The notes under the pieces were generated by a model. It ran no database searches, had not been told where the DNA came from, and saw only the letters and a program-made list of their open reading frames with translations. The position numbers and the translations under genes are program-made. 64,000 bases of DNA. Source: Anaerobacillus isosaccharinicus (GTDB lineage: Bacteria > Bacillota > Bacilli > Bacillales > Anaerobacillaceae). The DNA lies in assembly GCF_001866075.3 (NCBI RefSeq), contig NZ_CP063356.1, positions 4,764,164 through 4,828,163 of the forward strand, in the 5' to 3' direction. Below, in pieces: positions 34,445 through 44,129 of this stretch. Position 1 is the first letter of the stretch, and every line of letters starts with the position of its first letter.

Positions 34445-34481
34445 CATAGAAAAAAGGCTGAGTCTCAGCCTTTTTTCTATG
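34445..34481. terminator. Perfect 18-bp palindromic terminator
   Basis: CATAGAAAAAAGGCTGAG pairs with CTCAGCCTTTTTTCTATG around one base; it serves the convergent protease gene and any riboswitch transcript. Confidence 0.92.
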
Positions 34482-34494
34482 TTACACACTATGA

Positions 34495-36288
34495 TTAACG
34501 ACCTTTTTGACCATTAGTTAATTGTTGTAATGCTTTTACTACATTTATTTCTCCATATCCATAGTAAGGGTCAAAGCCAATAGGTCCAATATCATTTGCT
34601 GTTGAAATTATGATTTCAGCAACTTCCACATTTGTCAACTCAGGATTTATTGATCGAATTAAACCTGCCAGCCCAGCAACATGCGGTGCGGCCATAGAAG
34701 TTCCAGACATCATTACATAAGCATTATCTAAGAACGTACTTGGGATATGCTCTCCAGGTGCGGTTACATCAATATGATTCCCGAAGTTTGAAAATATCGC
34801 TTTATGCCTTTGATTATCTACAGCTGATACAGCAATAACTTCTTCATACGCGGCTGGGTACATTGGAGTTTCTACGTTATCATTCCCTGCTGCTGCAATT
34901 AAAACAACATCATTTTTATAAGCATATCTAATTGCATCATGCATAATTCTGGAGTTAAACGTATCACCAAGACTCATATTAATCACTTTTGCTCCATTGT
35001 CTGTTGCCCAACGGATTCCATTTGCAACTTCAAACGCAGTACCTTCGGCATTTTCATTCAATACCTTTACTGGCAGCAGTGGATTAGCCCATGAAACACC
35101 CGCTATTCCTGTTATGTTATTTGTTGTAGCTGCAGTTATTCCAGCAACATGAGTTCCATGTCCGTGTTCATCAAAATATTCACCATCATCCTTAAACGCA
35201 TTATACCCATATAAAATTCGATCCTTTAAATCCTCATGATCAGGGTCGGCACCACTATCCAGGATCGCGATTGGAACATCTTTTGCTCCACTCGTAATAT
35301 TCCATCCGATTTCTGCGAATATTTGTGATAAATTCCATTGATACGGTTCGTAAAATTCATCATTTGGAACGATCTCACCTTGTCTTCTTACAAAAGGTTC
35401 TTGTCTTTGCTTCGTATAAAAATAGTTTGGTTCTACCGTTTCAACTTCTTCTAATAAACTTAATTCATATACTAATTGATCAGTCGGTCTAGTTTCATCA
35501 CGTACAACATAATATGGACCACCATTTTTCACCAAAGTTAGTGGGGATGTTTTTATCCATTGGTCTCCATTAACCCCTTCAACAAAACTTAATATTACTT
35601 CATGTTCTACATAGTGATCTTCATCTTTTAGCCCATCAGGCTCTGATTGAACAACAATTTCCCATCCGAGTTCAGTCACTATTTTTGATGCCCCTTTTGC
35701 CCGAATACCTTCACCTTCGAATTCCACCTCTGCTTCTGATCCACCAATAAAAAGGTTTCCATTAGCATCAACAACGTGGGCTAAATCACGAACATATTTT
35801 TTCACAAATGACAAGTCCACCTCACCAATGACTTTTTTCCCGTCAGGTGTTGTACATCCTACAAGCATATATTCGTTCCCATTTTTTGTATAGGGGTCAG
35901 AACTCTCTAGACCATCAATTTCATGACTAAGCTTTATTAGGTCCTGTTCATGTATATCCCCTGCTAGATTTTCGATTTTACCATCATGATTAAAAACGGC
36001 AAATCCCTCGAAATGATGGTGGTTAAGTAATTCTTCCTGAAACTCAGCATGAAATTCATCATTTGAAAAATCCTGTTCACTCCAACGTAATAATTGATTT
36101 TTAAGCTGATCAATAAACATGGATGTTGTTAAGGCTAAATCTTCCGCCATAACTGCATCGAGGGCTTGTTGCTGTAACATTGACATGTGGCCCTGTCCAT
36201 GAAACTCTTCGCCCTGGTGAGCTGTGGCATACCAGATCGCGATAACTCCTATCATGACAATACTAAACATCGTAGCTAAACGACGCAT
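34495..36288 (-). CDS. Subtilisin-like serine protease (S8), exported
   Basis: 597 residues. A signal segment (about 3-21) is followed by a ~290-residue pro-region, including an I9-type piece near VETVEPNYFY, and then the S8 catalytic domain. The triad is in AILDSGADPDHEDL (Asp), DEHGHGTHVAG (His) and MSGTSMAAPHVAG (Ser), with the oxyanion Asn in AAAGNDN. It is secreted or surface-bound. The long pro-region is more than a plain subtilisin needs and may be a separate sensory or anchoring part. GGAGGTC precedes the ATG. Confidence 0.93.
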   Translation of the reverse strand: MRRLATMFSIVMIGVIAIWYATAHQGEEFHGQGHMSMLQQQALDAVMAEDLALTTSMFIDQLKNQLLRWSEQDFSNDEFHAEFQEELLNHHHFEGFAVFNHDGKIENLAGDIHEQDLIKLSHEIDGLESSDPYTKNGNEYMLVGCTTPDGKKVIGEVDLSFVKKYVRDLAHVVDANGNLFIGGSEAEVEFEGEGIRAKGASKIVTELGWEIVVQSEPDGLKDEDHYVEHEVILSFVEGVNGDQWIKTSPLTLVKNGGPYYVVRDETRPTDQLVYELSLLEEVETVEPNYFYTKQRQEPFVRRQGEIVPNDEFYEPYQWNLSQIFAEIGWNITSGAKDVPIAILDSGADPDHEDLKDRILYGYNAFKDDGEYFDEHGHGTHVAGITAATTNNITGIAGVSWANPLLPVKVLNENAEGTAFEVANGIRWATDNGAKVINMSLGDTFNSRIMHDAIRYAYKNDVVLIAAAGNDNVETPMYPAAYEEVIAVSAVDNQRHKAIFSNFGNHIDVTAPGEHIPSTFLDNAYVMMSGTSMAAPHVAGLAGLIRSINPELTNVEVAEIIISTANDIGPIGFDPYYGYGEINVVKALQQLTNGQKGR

Positions 36289-36347
36289 TAAAAAGACCTC
36301 CTAACGTTTCATATATACAATTAGGATGCACTTACTGTAAAAAAAAA

Positions 36348-36436
36348 TGTAGAATTTAAAATGGGTATGTAAAATATCTCACCAAACTACCAAGCTAGGC
36401 TCAATTCATTCTACATTTTACATTCTAAATTCTACA
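36348..36436. repeat. Inverted repeat with 16-bp arms
   Basis: TGTAGAATTTAAAATG (36348-36363) is mirrored at 36421-36436 with one mismatch. The arms resemble degenerate copies of the TCTACAT unit near 15.1 kb. Confidence 0.6.
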
Positions 36437-36448
36437 CTCTTTATTTCA

Positions 36449-37675
36449 TTAGTTAACACATGCCAAACCTTCTGCCTTAATATCCTTCAGCCTACCTGCT
36501 CCAATTCCATTGATTCGTGTAAGCTCGTCAATATTGTGAAATGGACGCAATTCAACTAATTGGCGTGCTCGTTCCTCACCGACATGGGTTATTCTTTGTA
36601 ACTCCTGAAGTGAGGCAGTATTAACATCAATACAAGTTCCAACTGGTGGAGACGGTAATTTTTCAACTTCCTTTTTTGCTTGTTCTTCTTTTCCATTTGT
36701 TACTTCACTTGCAAGTACTGCATAAGATGAACCATCCGTTGTAATAACAATTGTCCCATTTTCCACCGTCCCATAGACAGGTATATTCATTTTACCAAGC
36801 CTATCAATTACTTCACGATGAGGATGCCCATAGGAATTGTCGGCACCCGCTGAATAAATAGTAACTTCAGGACTAACCGCATTTAGAAACTTTTCAATAT
36901 TTGAAGTACTTGATCCGTGGTGCCCTAATTGAAAGATTTGTGCCTGGACCGGTTCTTTCCTAGCTAACATAGCTTCTTCTGTTTGCTTCTCAGCATCACC
37001 AGTAAACAAAATCGAGACCTCACCAAAAGTAGCGACTAAACCAATGCTTCCCTCATGGAAATCTCCCGATAACTTTACTGGATTTACTATTTTGAGCAGA
37101 AGTGAACCAATTTCGAATTGCTCGCCAGCTCTTGGTTCATAGTAATCGACATCGTGATCTAAAATCGCGTTTAGGACGTGCTCAAAAGTTCTAGATGTAT
37201 GTGGATCGCCACTCATCCAGACCTCCTTAACAGGAAAAGCTTCAAGAACTTTATCCATCTGTCCAATATGATCAGCGTGAGGGTGTGTCCCTACTAATAA
37301 ATCAATCTCCCAAACACCTACTGATTTTAGATAAGGTACAACATCGTTACGATCGTGACGCCCAGCATCAATCAAAACCGTAAAATTCGGTCCTACTAAT
37401 AGGGTGGCATCACCTTGACCAACATCAATAAAGTGGATTTCTGCTGCACCATTAATAGGCTCAACTATTGGGTCTATCGCTTGTTTTGTTTCGTTTTCGG
37501 ACTTCGGAGTTTCTTGATCTTGCTCTGCATCGTTCGTAGTTTCCTTCGTTTCTACTTTAACTTCTTCTACTTCATTTGGTTGGGAATTACAGCCAACTAA
37601 AGCCACACAAAGAAAAATTGTCATTAGTAAAGTTTTTCTTCTTTGGTTAAGTAAAAAAACGCTAGTTAATATCAT
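36449..37675 (-). CDS. ComEC/Rec2-like metallo-beta-lactamase lipoprotein with helix-hairpin-helix tail
   Basis: 408 residues. The N-terminus ends a signal with LVGC, a lipobox, followed by a charged linker. The metallo-beta-lactamase domain begins IHFIDVGQGDATLL and holds GTHPHADHIG, LFTGDAEK and LGHHGSSTS, the pattern of the ComEC C-terminal domain. The tail, from IDVNTASLQELQRITHVGEE on, is a pair of helix-hairpin-helix motifs as in ComEA. It joins DNA-binding and nuclease-like parts of DNA-uptake proteins in one surface lipoprotein. The start is uncertain: no clear ribosome site. Confidence 0.87.
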   Translation of the reverse strand: MILTSVFLLNQRRKTLLMTIFLCVALVGCNSQPNEVEEVKVETKETTNDAEQDQETPKSENETKQAIDPIVEPINGAAEIHFIDVGQGDATLLVGPNFTVLIDAGRHDRNDVVPYLKSVGVWEIDLLVGTHPHADHIGQMDKVLEAFPVKEVWMSGDPHTSRTFEHVLNAILDHDVDYYEPRAGEQFEIGSLLLKIVNPVKLSGDFHEGSIGLVATFGEVSILFTGDAEKQTEEAMLARKEPVQAQIFQLGHHGSSTSNIEKFLNAVSPEVTIYSAGADNSYGHPHREVIDRLGKMNIPVYGTVENGTIVITTDGSSYAVLASEVTNGKEEQAKKEVEKLPSPPVGTCIDVNTASLQELQRITHVGEERARQLVELRPFHNIDELTRINGIGAGRLKDIKAEGLACVN

Positions 37676-37775
37676 GAATAATAAAACAAAATTAAAAATA
37701 ATTACCTTCTCCTTTAAAAAAGATTTCTTTTTTAGAATAACAAATTCAATACTTCCTTCATAGCTAAAAGAAAAA

Positions 37776-37808
37776 ACGTTAGTAACATATTGAACCGTTA
37801 CTAACGTT
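37776..37808 (-). terminator. Terminator of ppsA
   Basis: AACGTTAGTAAC pairs with GTTACTAACGTT; a run of T follows on the minus strand. Confidence 0.85.
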
Positions 37809-37817
37809 TTTAAGTTC

Positions 37818-40172
37818 TTATAAATTTCGTAATTTGTTTAAAATAATTTTTTGCTCAACGGATGCAATTAGTCTTCTTGTGTAATTAATTGTATCCGGAT
37901 TCACACTTATGCTATCAATCCCCTCATTTACAAGGAACTCCGTAAACTCTGGGTAAAGGGAAGGGCCTTGACCACAAATTGAGATTGTTTTTCCGTATTT
38001 GTGAGCTGCCTGAATTAACGTTCTAATCGCAGCTTTTACAGACGGACTTCTTTCATCAAAGTAACCCATGCTATTTAAAATGCCTGAATCACGGTCAGCA
38101 CCCATAATTAATTGTGTTAAATCGTTACTTCCAATACTGAAACCATCGACTAATTGGGCGAATTCTTCAGCTGCAAATACTACAGATGGTACTTCAGCCA
38201 TAATCCAAATTTTGAATTCGTTATTTTGGACTAAACCTTCTTCAGCCATAATCTCCTTAACTTTTACTACTTCCCAAGTTGTACGAACGAACGGAAGCAT
38301 GACGTATACATTTGTTAAGCCGTATTCTTCTCTTACTTTTCTGATTGCTTGACACTCTAAACGGAAGCCTGCCTCGTAATCTGGAGAGATGTACCTTGAA
38401 ACTCCACGCCAACCGATCATTGGATTCGCTTCGATCGGCTCTACTTCTTCTCCACCTTCTAAGCCACGGAATTCATTAGATCTGAAGTCACTCAAACGAA
38501 CTACTACTGGTTTTGGATAAAGTACCTCTGCTGCTGTTGTAATGGCATCTGCCATTTTGTTAACGAAAAACTCTTGTTGACCCGTTTTCACTAGATACAT
38601 TGGATGAGCACCGATAATATTTGAGAAAATAAATTCAGTTCTCATTAAGCCAATACCATCAAAAGGTAAGTTTTTATACTTATGAATCATTTCTGATTCA
38701 CCTAAGTTCATGTAGACCTTCGTTCCTGTTATCGGAGCAAGTTGTGCTAATAAAGCATCGTTAATTGTTGCTTGTGAACTAGATGCCGTGTTTTCTTGTT
38801 TCTTTTCTGCTACCATTTTACCACTGTAGACAACACCTCTTGTTGCATCAACAGTTACTTCCATTCCTTCTTGAAGAACATCTGTAGCTGTACCCGCACC
38901 AACAATACAAGGAATTCCTAATTCTCTTGAAACGATTGCTGCGTGACAAGTTCGGCCACCTTCGTCTGTTACAACTGCTGCAGCTCTTTTTAGTGCAGGG
39001 ATCATATCAGGGTTTGTCATGACAGTAACTAGAATATCGCCTTTTTCAACGCGGGAAATTTCAGTGATATCTTTGATTTTCCTAACAATACCACTAATCA
39101 TTCCTGGAGATGCCGCTAAACCACGGACAAGTGGACGACGTTCAATCTTTACTTCCATTGTTTCTCCACCTTCTTCTTCCTTAAGTGTTGTAATTGGACG
39201 AGCCTGTAATATATAAAGTTCTTTCGTATCAGCATCTAATGCCCATTCAATATCTTGGGGTGCATGATAAATCTCTTCAATTGTTAAACTATTTTTACAT
39301 AAATATTTTATTTCATCGTCTAACAAACATTGAGCAGTCACATGCTCGTAGCCTAAGTAATCTTTTACAGCCACTTCAACAGTACCTACTTTTTCCTTGT
39401 GCTTTACTACGATTACGTTTTTCGTTGCAATTTGCTTTTCTGTAATCCTAAGTGTTGATTTATCAACTAAATACTCATCAGGAGTTACAATTCCAGAAAC
39501 AACTGCTTCGCCTAACCCCCAGCTAGCGTTGATCATTATTTCATTTCTGTTATTTGTTACAGGGTTTGCTGTAAAAAGTACCCCTGATTTTTCGCTATCC
39601 ACCATTTTTTGTACAACAGTACTAAGTGATACGTCAAAATGGCTAAATCCTTGATTTTCACGGTAGTAGATCGCGCGTGCCGTCCATAAAGATGCCCAAC
39701 ACTTCTTAACATGTTTAATGACTTCATTAATACCCGAAATCTCTAAATATGTGTCTTGTTGACCTGCGAAAGATGCTTCAGGTAAGTCTTCTGCTGTAGC
39801 TGAACTACGCACAGCGACACGAGGCGATTCAAGGCCTACTTGACTACTAAACTGTGCATATGCTTCACGAATTTCTTTTTCAACAGACTCTAACATATCT
39901 GTTTTTTCAATCAAACTGCGAATTTGTTGTGACTTTATTTGTAATTCTGTTGTGTTTTCACACTCAATGTTGTTAATGATACTATTGATTTTCTTATCTA
40001 TGTCACGTTCTTTAATGAAGTCACTATAAGCCGTTGCGGTAACACAGAAACCAGGTGGAACATTGACACCGTTTTGTGTTAACTCACCTAAATTTGCACC
40101 TTTCCCACCTACTAATGGAATATCGTCTTTTGCTATCTCTTTAAACCAACGAATATATTGAAATGATGCCAA
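37818..40172 (-). CDS. ppsA: Phosphoenolpyruvate synthase / pyruvate,water dikinase family
   Basis: 784 residues. The N-terminal ATP-grasp domain starts LVGGKGANLGELTQNGVNVP and includes RSSATAEDLPEASFAGQQDT; the swivelling domain holds the phospho-His in GGRTCHAAIVSRELGIP; the C-terminal TIM barrel holds MLPFVRTTWE and FSIGSNDLTQL with the Cys in ICGQGPS. It makes PEP from pyruvate and ATP for gluconeogenesis. Start TTG after AAAGGGGAGA. Confidence 0.93.
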   Translation of the reverse strand: MASFQYIRWFKEIAKDDIPLVGGKGANLGELTQNGVNVPPGFCVTATAYSDFIKERDIDKKINSIINNIECENTTELQIKSQQIRSLIEKTDMLESVEKEIREAYAQFSSQVGLESPRVAVRSSATAEDLPEASFAGQQDTYLEISGINEVIKHVKKCWASLWTARAIYYRENQGFSHFDVSLSTVVQKMVDSEKSGVLFTANPVTNNRNEIMINASWGLGEAVVSGIVTPDEYLVDKSTLRITEKQIATKNVIVVKHKEKVGTVEVAVKDYLGYEHVTAQCLLDDEIKYLCKNSLTIEEIYHAPQDIEWALDADTKELYILQARPITTLKEEEGGETMEVKIERRPLVRGLAASPGMISGIVRKIKDITEISRVEKGDILVTVMTNPDMIPALKRAAAVVTDEGGRTCHAAIVSRELGIPCIVGAGTATDVLQEGMEVTVDATRGVVYSGKMVAEKKQENTASSSQATINDALLAQLAPITGTKVYMNLGESEMIHKYKNLPFDGIGLMRTEFIFSNIIGAHPMYLVKTGQQEFFVNKMADAITTAAEVLYPKPVVVRLSDFRSNEFRGLEGGEEVEPIEANPMIGWRGVSRYISPDYEAGFRLECQAIRKVREEYGLTNVYVMLPFVRTTWEVVKVKEIMAEEGLVQNNEFKIWIMAEVPSVVFAAEEFAQLVDGFSIGSNDLTQLIMGADRDSGILNSMGYFDERSPSVKAAIRTLIQAAHKYGKTISICGQGPSLYPEFTEFLVNEGIDSISVNPDTINYTRRLIASVEQKIILNKLRNL

Positions 40173-40377
40173 ATTAATTCTCCCCTTTAAGTTAATTATT
40201 CTCCATTAGTATAACACAATAAAAAATAAACGTTATACTGTTTTTGATATTTTTAAAAATATGTTACATTATATAAAAGCTGATCATCATATGACCTGTT
40301 TTTTTGTATCTTTATACAATAAATGAGCTATAAGATTGTTTCTATTTAGGAGGGTGGTATTTTGAACAAAAAAAATA

Positions 40378-40416
40378 ACCCAAGGTCGATTCCCGCAATA
40401 ACGGAAGACCTTGGGT
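40378..40416 (-). terminator. Terminator of the 56-residue gene
   Basis: ACCCAAGGTC pairs with GACCTTGGGT; TTATTTTTTTT follows on the minus strand. Confidence 0.88.
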
Positions 40417-40418
40417 AT

Positions 40419-40589
40419 TTATAATCTAGATTGCTTCATATCATTCGTTTTTTCGTTCCTTATATTTTGCTCGAATTTCTCTAAAAGCTCTTCTGCCATT
40501 AGCTTTTCTTGTTTCGAACCCCAAAAACTTCTTTTTTGCTTTGCTAACATTTGAATTAAGAACTTTTTCTCTTTTAACGTCAGGAGCAT
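40419..40589 (-). CDS. Small basic protein, unknown
   Basis: 56 residues, beginning MLLTLKEKKFLIQMLAKQKR, helical and basic with a serine/tryptophan turn (RSFWGSKQEK). GGAAG lies eight bases before the ATG and a strong terminator starts at the stop codon, so a small gene is likely. No family is recognised. Confidence 0.6.
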   Translation of the reverse strand: MLLTLKEKKFLIQMLAKQKRSFWGSKQEKLMAEELLEKFEQNIRNEKTNDMKQSRL

Positions 40590-40666
40590 TACCGATCTTC
40601 CTTTCGTATTTTATACAAAAAGTTTATCAAACAAAGTATTCTTTGTGTTAAAAAAATCTTTATATA

Positions 40667-41914
40667 TTATAAATCTTTCACTTTTTTTAATATATGCGCA
40701 TCTGCTTTGACCGTGACTTCTTCGGCTTTAAGAGCAAACCAAAGGATCCCCAGTCCGACTAGAAATAGTGACGATGCAAAATAAAATACGAATGAAATTC
40801 CAAAATAACCTGACAGAAGACCACCTAGCACTGGTCCTATGACATTTCCTAAAAATCGAAAGCTTTGATTGTAACCTAATATTTCACCTTGAACAGATAG
40901 TGGGGCCAATTGCCTTATATATGCTGTCATACATGGGATTAATCCACCCACTTGAATTCCATACAAAAATCTTAGAAACACAAGTTGCCAGATGTTTGTG
41001 ACAAACGCTTGCGGAATAAAGAATACAACTGATAAGATGAGACAAATAATTAGTACCTTTCCGTGGCCGATCTTGTCACCTAAATTCCCCCAACTCCTAG
41101 TTGACAATAAATTTCCTAGACCAGTAATTGAAAAAGCCAAACCAGCTAGAAACGCCAAATTTGTTGTATTAACCGTTAATTCATTGACATAAAGGGCAAG
41201 TAACGGTTGAATGCTAAAGTTAGCTGTTTGAATGAAAAAAGAAATAAGCATGACTGCTAGCAGCAACTTGCTTTGAAAGACCAGGTTGAATACTTCTTTT
41301 CGACTATAAATTTTCTTCCCTTTTTCCTTTTCATTCCCCACTACTTCCTTAATACCAATTGCGACGATAAAAGTAGCTAAAGCAATAACAGAAGACGTTA
41401 GGATGAATGTGTATTGAAAACCAACAACATCTACTAAACTACCACCGATAAGTGGTCCAAAAAGGCCACCAGAAACAGTTCCAGTTTGCACAGTAGCTAA
41501 CACTTTCCCTGCACGCTTTTTATCTGTTTGAGCAGATATTAGGGCGATTGAAGTAGGAATAAATCCAGTTACAAGACCCATGAACAATCTTAAAAAGAAT
41601 AACTCTGTGACAGAAGAAGCATAACCCATCAAAAATACACTTATTGCGATACCAAAGCCAGTAATTAATAAGATTTTTTTCCGGCCATGTTTATCACCAA
41701 ATCTTCCCCAAATTGGTGAAATTAAAAAGGCCGTTAAAAATGTAATTCCAAATACAAATCCTGACCATTTTTGAATATAAGCACTTGAAAACTCGCCAAA
41801 TGTTCCAATGTACAACGACAAAAAAGGCAAAATCATCGTTGCACTAGCTGCAACTAAAAAGTTAGCAATCCACATAATTAGCAAATTTCTACTTTTAACT
41901 TTAATTTTGAACAC
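40667..41914 (-). CDS. MFS multidrug efflux transporter
   Basis: 415 residues with 12 predicted membrane helices. The MFS loop motif is GRFGDKHGRKKIL between helices 2 and 3, and motif C of drug:H+ antiporters is GLFGPLIGG in helix 5. The protein resembles the MdtG/YqjV-type exporters. The start is uncertain: GTG at 41914 sits within GAGGTG, the only likely ribosome site. The substrate is unknown. Confidence 0.88.
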   Translation of the reverse strand: MFKIKVKSRNLLIMWIANFLVAASATMILPFLSLYIGTFGEFSSAYIQKWSGFVFGITFLTAFLISPIWGRFGDKHGRKKILLITGFGIAISVFLMGYASSVTELFFLRLFMGLVTGFIPTSIALISAQTDKKRAGKVLATVQTGTVSGGLFGPLIGGSLVDVVGFQYTFILTSSVIALATFIVAIGIKEVVGNEKEKGKKIYSRKEVFNLVFQSKLLLAVMLISFFIQTANFSIQPLLALYVNELTVNTTNLAFLAGLAFSITGLGNLLSTRSWGNLGDKIGHGKVLIICLILSVVFFIPQAFVTNIWQLVFLRFLYGIQVGGLIPCMTAYIRQLAPLSVQGEILGYNQSFRFLGNVIGPVLGGLLSGYFGISFVFYFASSLFLVGLGILWFALKAEEVTVKADAHILKKVKDL

Positions 41915-41976
41915 CTCAAATCTAATCTTTCGAGTAACTAAATATATTATACACGAAATAGTTAGAAAAAACGAAC

Positions 41977-42007
41977 AAAAAAGAGCACCTTTTATGAAAG
42001 TGCCCTT
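41977..42007 (-). terminator. Terminator of the zinc-ribbon gene
   Basis: GGCACTTT pairs with AAAGGTGC and TTTTTTG follows on the minus strand. Confidence 0.75.
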
Positions 42008-42551
42008 ACGTTAACTCTGTTCCACAACTTGAACAGTACTTATGATCTGCTTTATTTTTAGCACCACAATGACCGCAAAAAATAGTTTTAGCATGTGGTA
42101 TACGTTTCTTTTTTGGGGTTCCGCCGCCAAGTAATTCCAAAATAATATAATACAAACTAGTAAGCACAATAATAAAGCCTGCAATAATAATTAGTATAGC
42201 CAAGTAAAGCTGCTCAGGTATAGTCACAAATTGATGAAAAATCGAATTCTCTGCAAAAAATAAAGAACCGTACCCTAAGATAAGTCCACCGATTACCGTT
42301 GTGACGATTAAGAATTTATGTAATCCTATATTTTGATCTTTGCTAGGACTATTTATTTGTTTATAGTTCTCACCATGCTCAATTCTCGCCTTCTTTGCAC
42401 TACTTAATAAAAAAATAATCATTGTTGCAATTGCTACCGATAATATTAAATAAATAATTGATCTTGAAATTAAACTAACAAACGCAAAAAACAATACTAC
42501 TACTAGCATTCGATAAGCTTTACGCGTATTCATCTCGCCAACACACCCCAC
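42006..42551 (-). CDS. Zinc-ribbon membrane protein, unknown
   Basis: 181 residues. Four hydrophobic segments lie at about 15-30, 33-50, 82-102 and 115-140, followed by a C-terminal zinc ribbon CGHCGAKNKADHKYCSSCG (two CxxC pairs). The ribbon faces the cytoplasm if the helices are paired. Such proteins are common in Firmicutes without known role. Two starts are possible: GTG at 42551 (AGGAAG upstream) and ATG at 42533. Confidence 0.8.
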   Translation of the reverse strand: MGCVGEMNTRKAYRMLVVVLFFAFVSLISRSIIYLILSVAIATMIIFLLSSAKKARIEHGENYKQINSPSKDQNIGLHKFLIVTTVIGGLILGYGSLFFAENSIFHQFVTIPEQLYLAILIIIAGFIIVLTSLYYIILELLGGGTPKKKRIPHAKTIFCGHCGAKNKADHKYCSSCGTELT

Positions 42552-42724
42552 ATAACTTCCTTAAACTATTCTCATTCTATCATAAATTACAAAAGCGAAA
42601 ATCGAAAAAATATGTTTATTCATTTACATTATGTTTAAATGAGCTTAATACCTTTTTCTTTAATTGAAATCTGACTTTTCAACCGGATTTTTTGGCTGTT
42701 GTTCGATAGTTTTACAGCAAAATC

Positions 42725-42759
42725 AAAAGAGCCCTAGGATTTCATCCTAGAGCTCTTTT
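42725..42759 (-). terminator. Terminator of the S9 peptidase gene
   Basis: AAAAGAGCCCTAGGA pairs with TCCTAGAGCTCTTTT. Confidence 0.85.
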
Positions 42760-42761
42760 AA

Positions 42762-43751
42762 TTATTGATGCTTAGCTAAAAACTCAAGCATTTTTTCGTA
42801 AACAGCAATTTCGTTATGCTTTTTAGAAAAACCATGTCCTTCATCTTCTAAAACTAGGTATTCTACATCAACACCATTTTTCTTTAGAGCATCGACAATT
42901 TGATCCGACTCTTCTTTTACTACTCGTGGATCATTGGCTCCTTGGATAACTAGCATTGGATTTCTCATCGTATCCAAATACGTAATTGGCGAATCTTTCT
43001 CTAATCTCTCTTTATCTGTCGTAGCATCCCCTAACCAACGCTTCATAATTGGTTTCCAATGCTCTGGAACTGAGTTTAGGAATGTAAATAAGTTACTCAC
43101 TCCAAAGATATCTACCGTTGCCTTAAATAAGTCTGGATGCCTACCTGCTAGTAATAATGCCATATAACCACCATAGCTTCCACCTACAACAAATAATTTC
43201 TCTGGACTAGATAGCTTTTGGTCAAACAACCATTGAATACCATGGACACAATCAAGACGTGGACCTTCTCCCCAATCACCTTCGACAAGCTTTGTAAATG
43301 TTGCTCCATAACCCGTACTTCCTCTAAAGTTAGGTGCAAATATTGAATAGCCACGGTTTAAGAAACACTGGAACATCGCACGAAACATTTTTCTTTCTGC
43401 AGCCTGCGGACCACCATGTGGCCAGAAGATTGTGTATCCATTGTCAAGATCACGTGCTGCTTTAAAATGTAATGCTTCAATTTCCATCCCATCAAAAGAG
43501 CTATATTTAATCACATCTGGTTCTACCATCTGTTCAGATGTTATACCTAAGACATTATTTGTTGTCAGTTGCTCCCAGATGTTTTCTTCATTTTTCAATC
43601 TAAAAATATTGAAAGGGATTGTCGCACTTCTCCCTAACAAGAAAACAGTTCCATTCTCTGTAATTGTTAATTGCTGAATAACATCTGTTGGAGTCTTCTG
43701 GATCGTCACTTCTTCCGTTTCTAAAGAATAAGAGTAAAGGTTATCTGTCAC
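42762..43751 (-). pseudogene. S9 prolyl-oligopeptidase-like gene, C-terminal fragment
   Basis: The 3' part of a gene broken by an IS110-type element. It encodes the last 329 residues: the end of the beta-propeller and the alpha/beta-hydrolase catalytic domain. The serine elbow is VVGGSYGGYMALL, the aspartate is in IQGANDPRV, the histidine in EDEGHGFSK. Joined to the N-terminal part the protein would have about 596 residues, normal for S9 acylaminoacyl peptidases, with a smooth joint VTEKG|VTDNLY. The fragment could still be made from a start in the element, but without the propeller gate it is probably inactive. Confidence 0.88.
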
Positions 43752-44129
43752 TCCCTCTATAAATATTGATATATCAACGGTTTGAGCCGTCGTTGAAGTG
43801 CCAAAAAAATATTTTTCGACACGACCACTAACATTATTTTTATAATATGTGAAACTATACCAATTGGTGGGTGCGCTACGCGGTCACTACTGGATTTTAA
43901 TGGTAAGTAGTGCTAAGAATTATATGATGCACAATGGATCTCTGCGTAGCTTATGATGACGTACCCTCCCATGTCTCTGGGCATCTATGTGCCTACATTC
44001 CTTCGTTCGGTCTAGTCATAAGGCAGAGGCTAGCGAAGCTCCTTTAGGGACTCTAGGTCGAATGGTGAAAATAGTGCCAGCTTCTCCGTGTCATCCTGTT
44101 ATCTAGGTCTATTAAAAGGGTGTAGGGTT
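43752..44129 (-). ncRNA. Candidate bridge-type RNA region of the IS110-like element
   Basis: 378 non-coding bases after the recombinase stop. A stem GCTACGC (43875-43881) with GCGTAGC (43944-43950) encloses an inner hairpin, CACTACT (43885-43891) with AGTAGTG (43906-43912), whose 14-base loop could be a guide loop. Further small hairpins lie at 43968-43981 (CCCA/TGGG) and 43980-43993 (GGCA/TGCC). IS110-type recombinases are known to use such RNAs. The exact RNA ends and target match are inferred. Confidence 0.5.

Noticed and set aside
40362..40424. 20-codon plus-strand frame with an AGGAGGG ribosome site
   Set aside because: It consists mostly of the terminator hairpin of the minus-strand gene; the ribosome-like site is probably chance.
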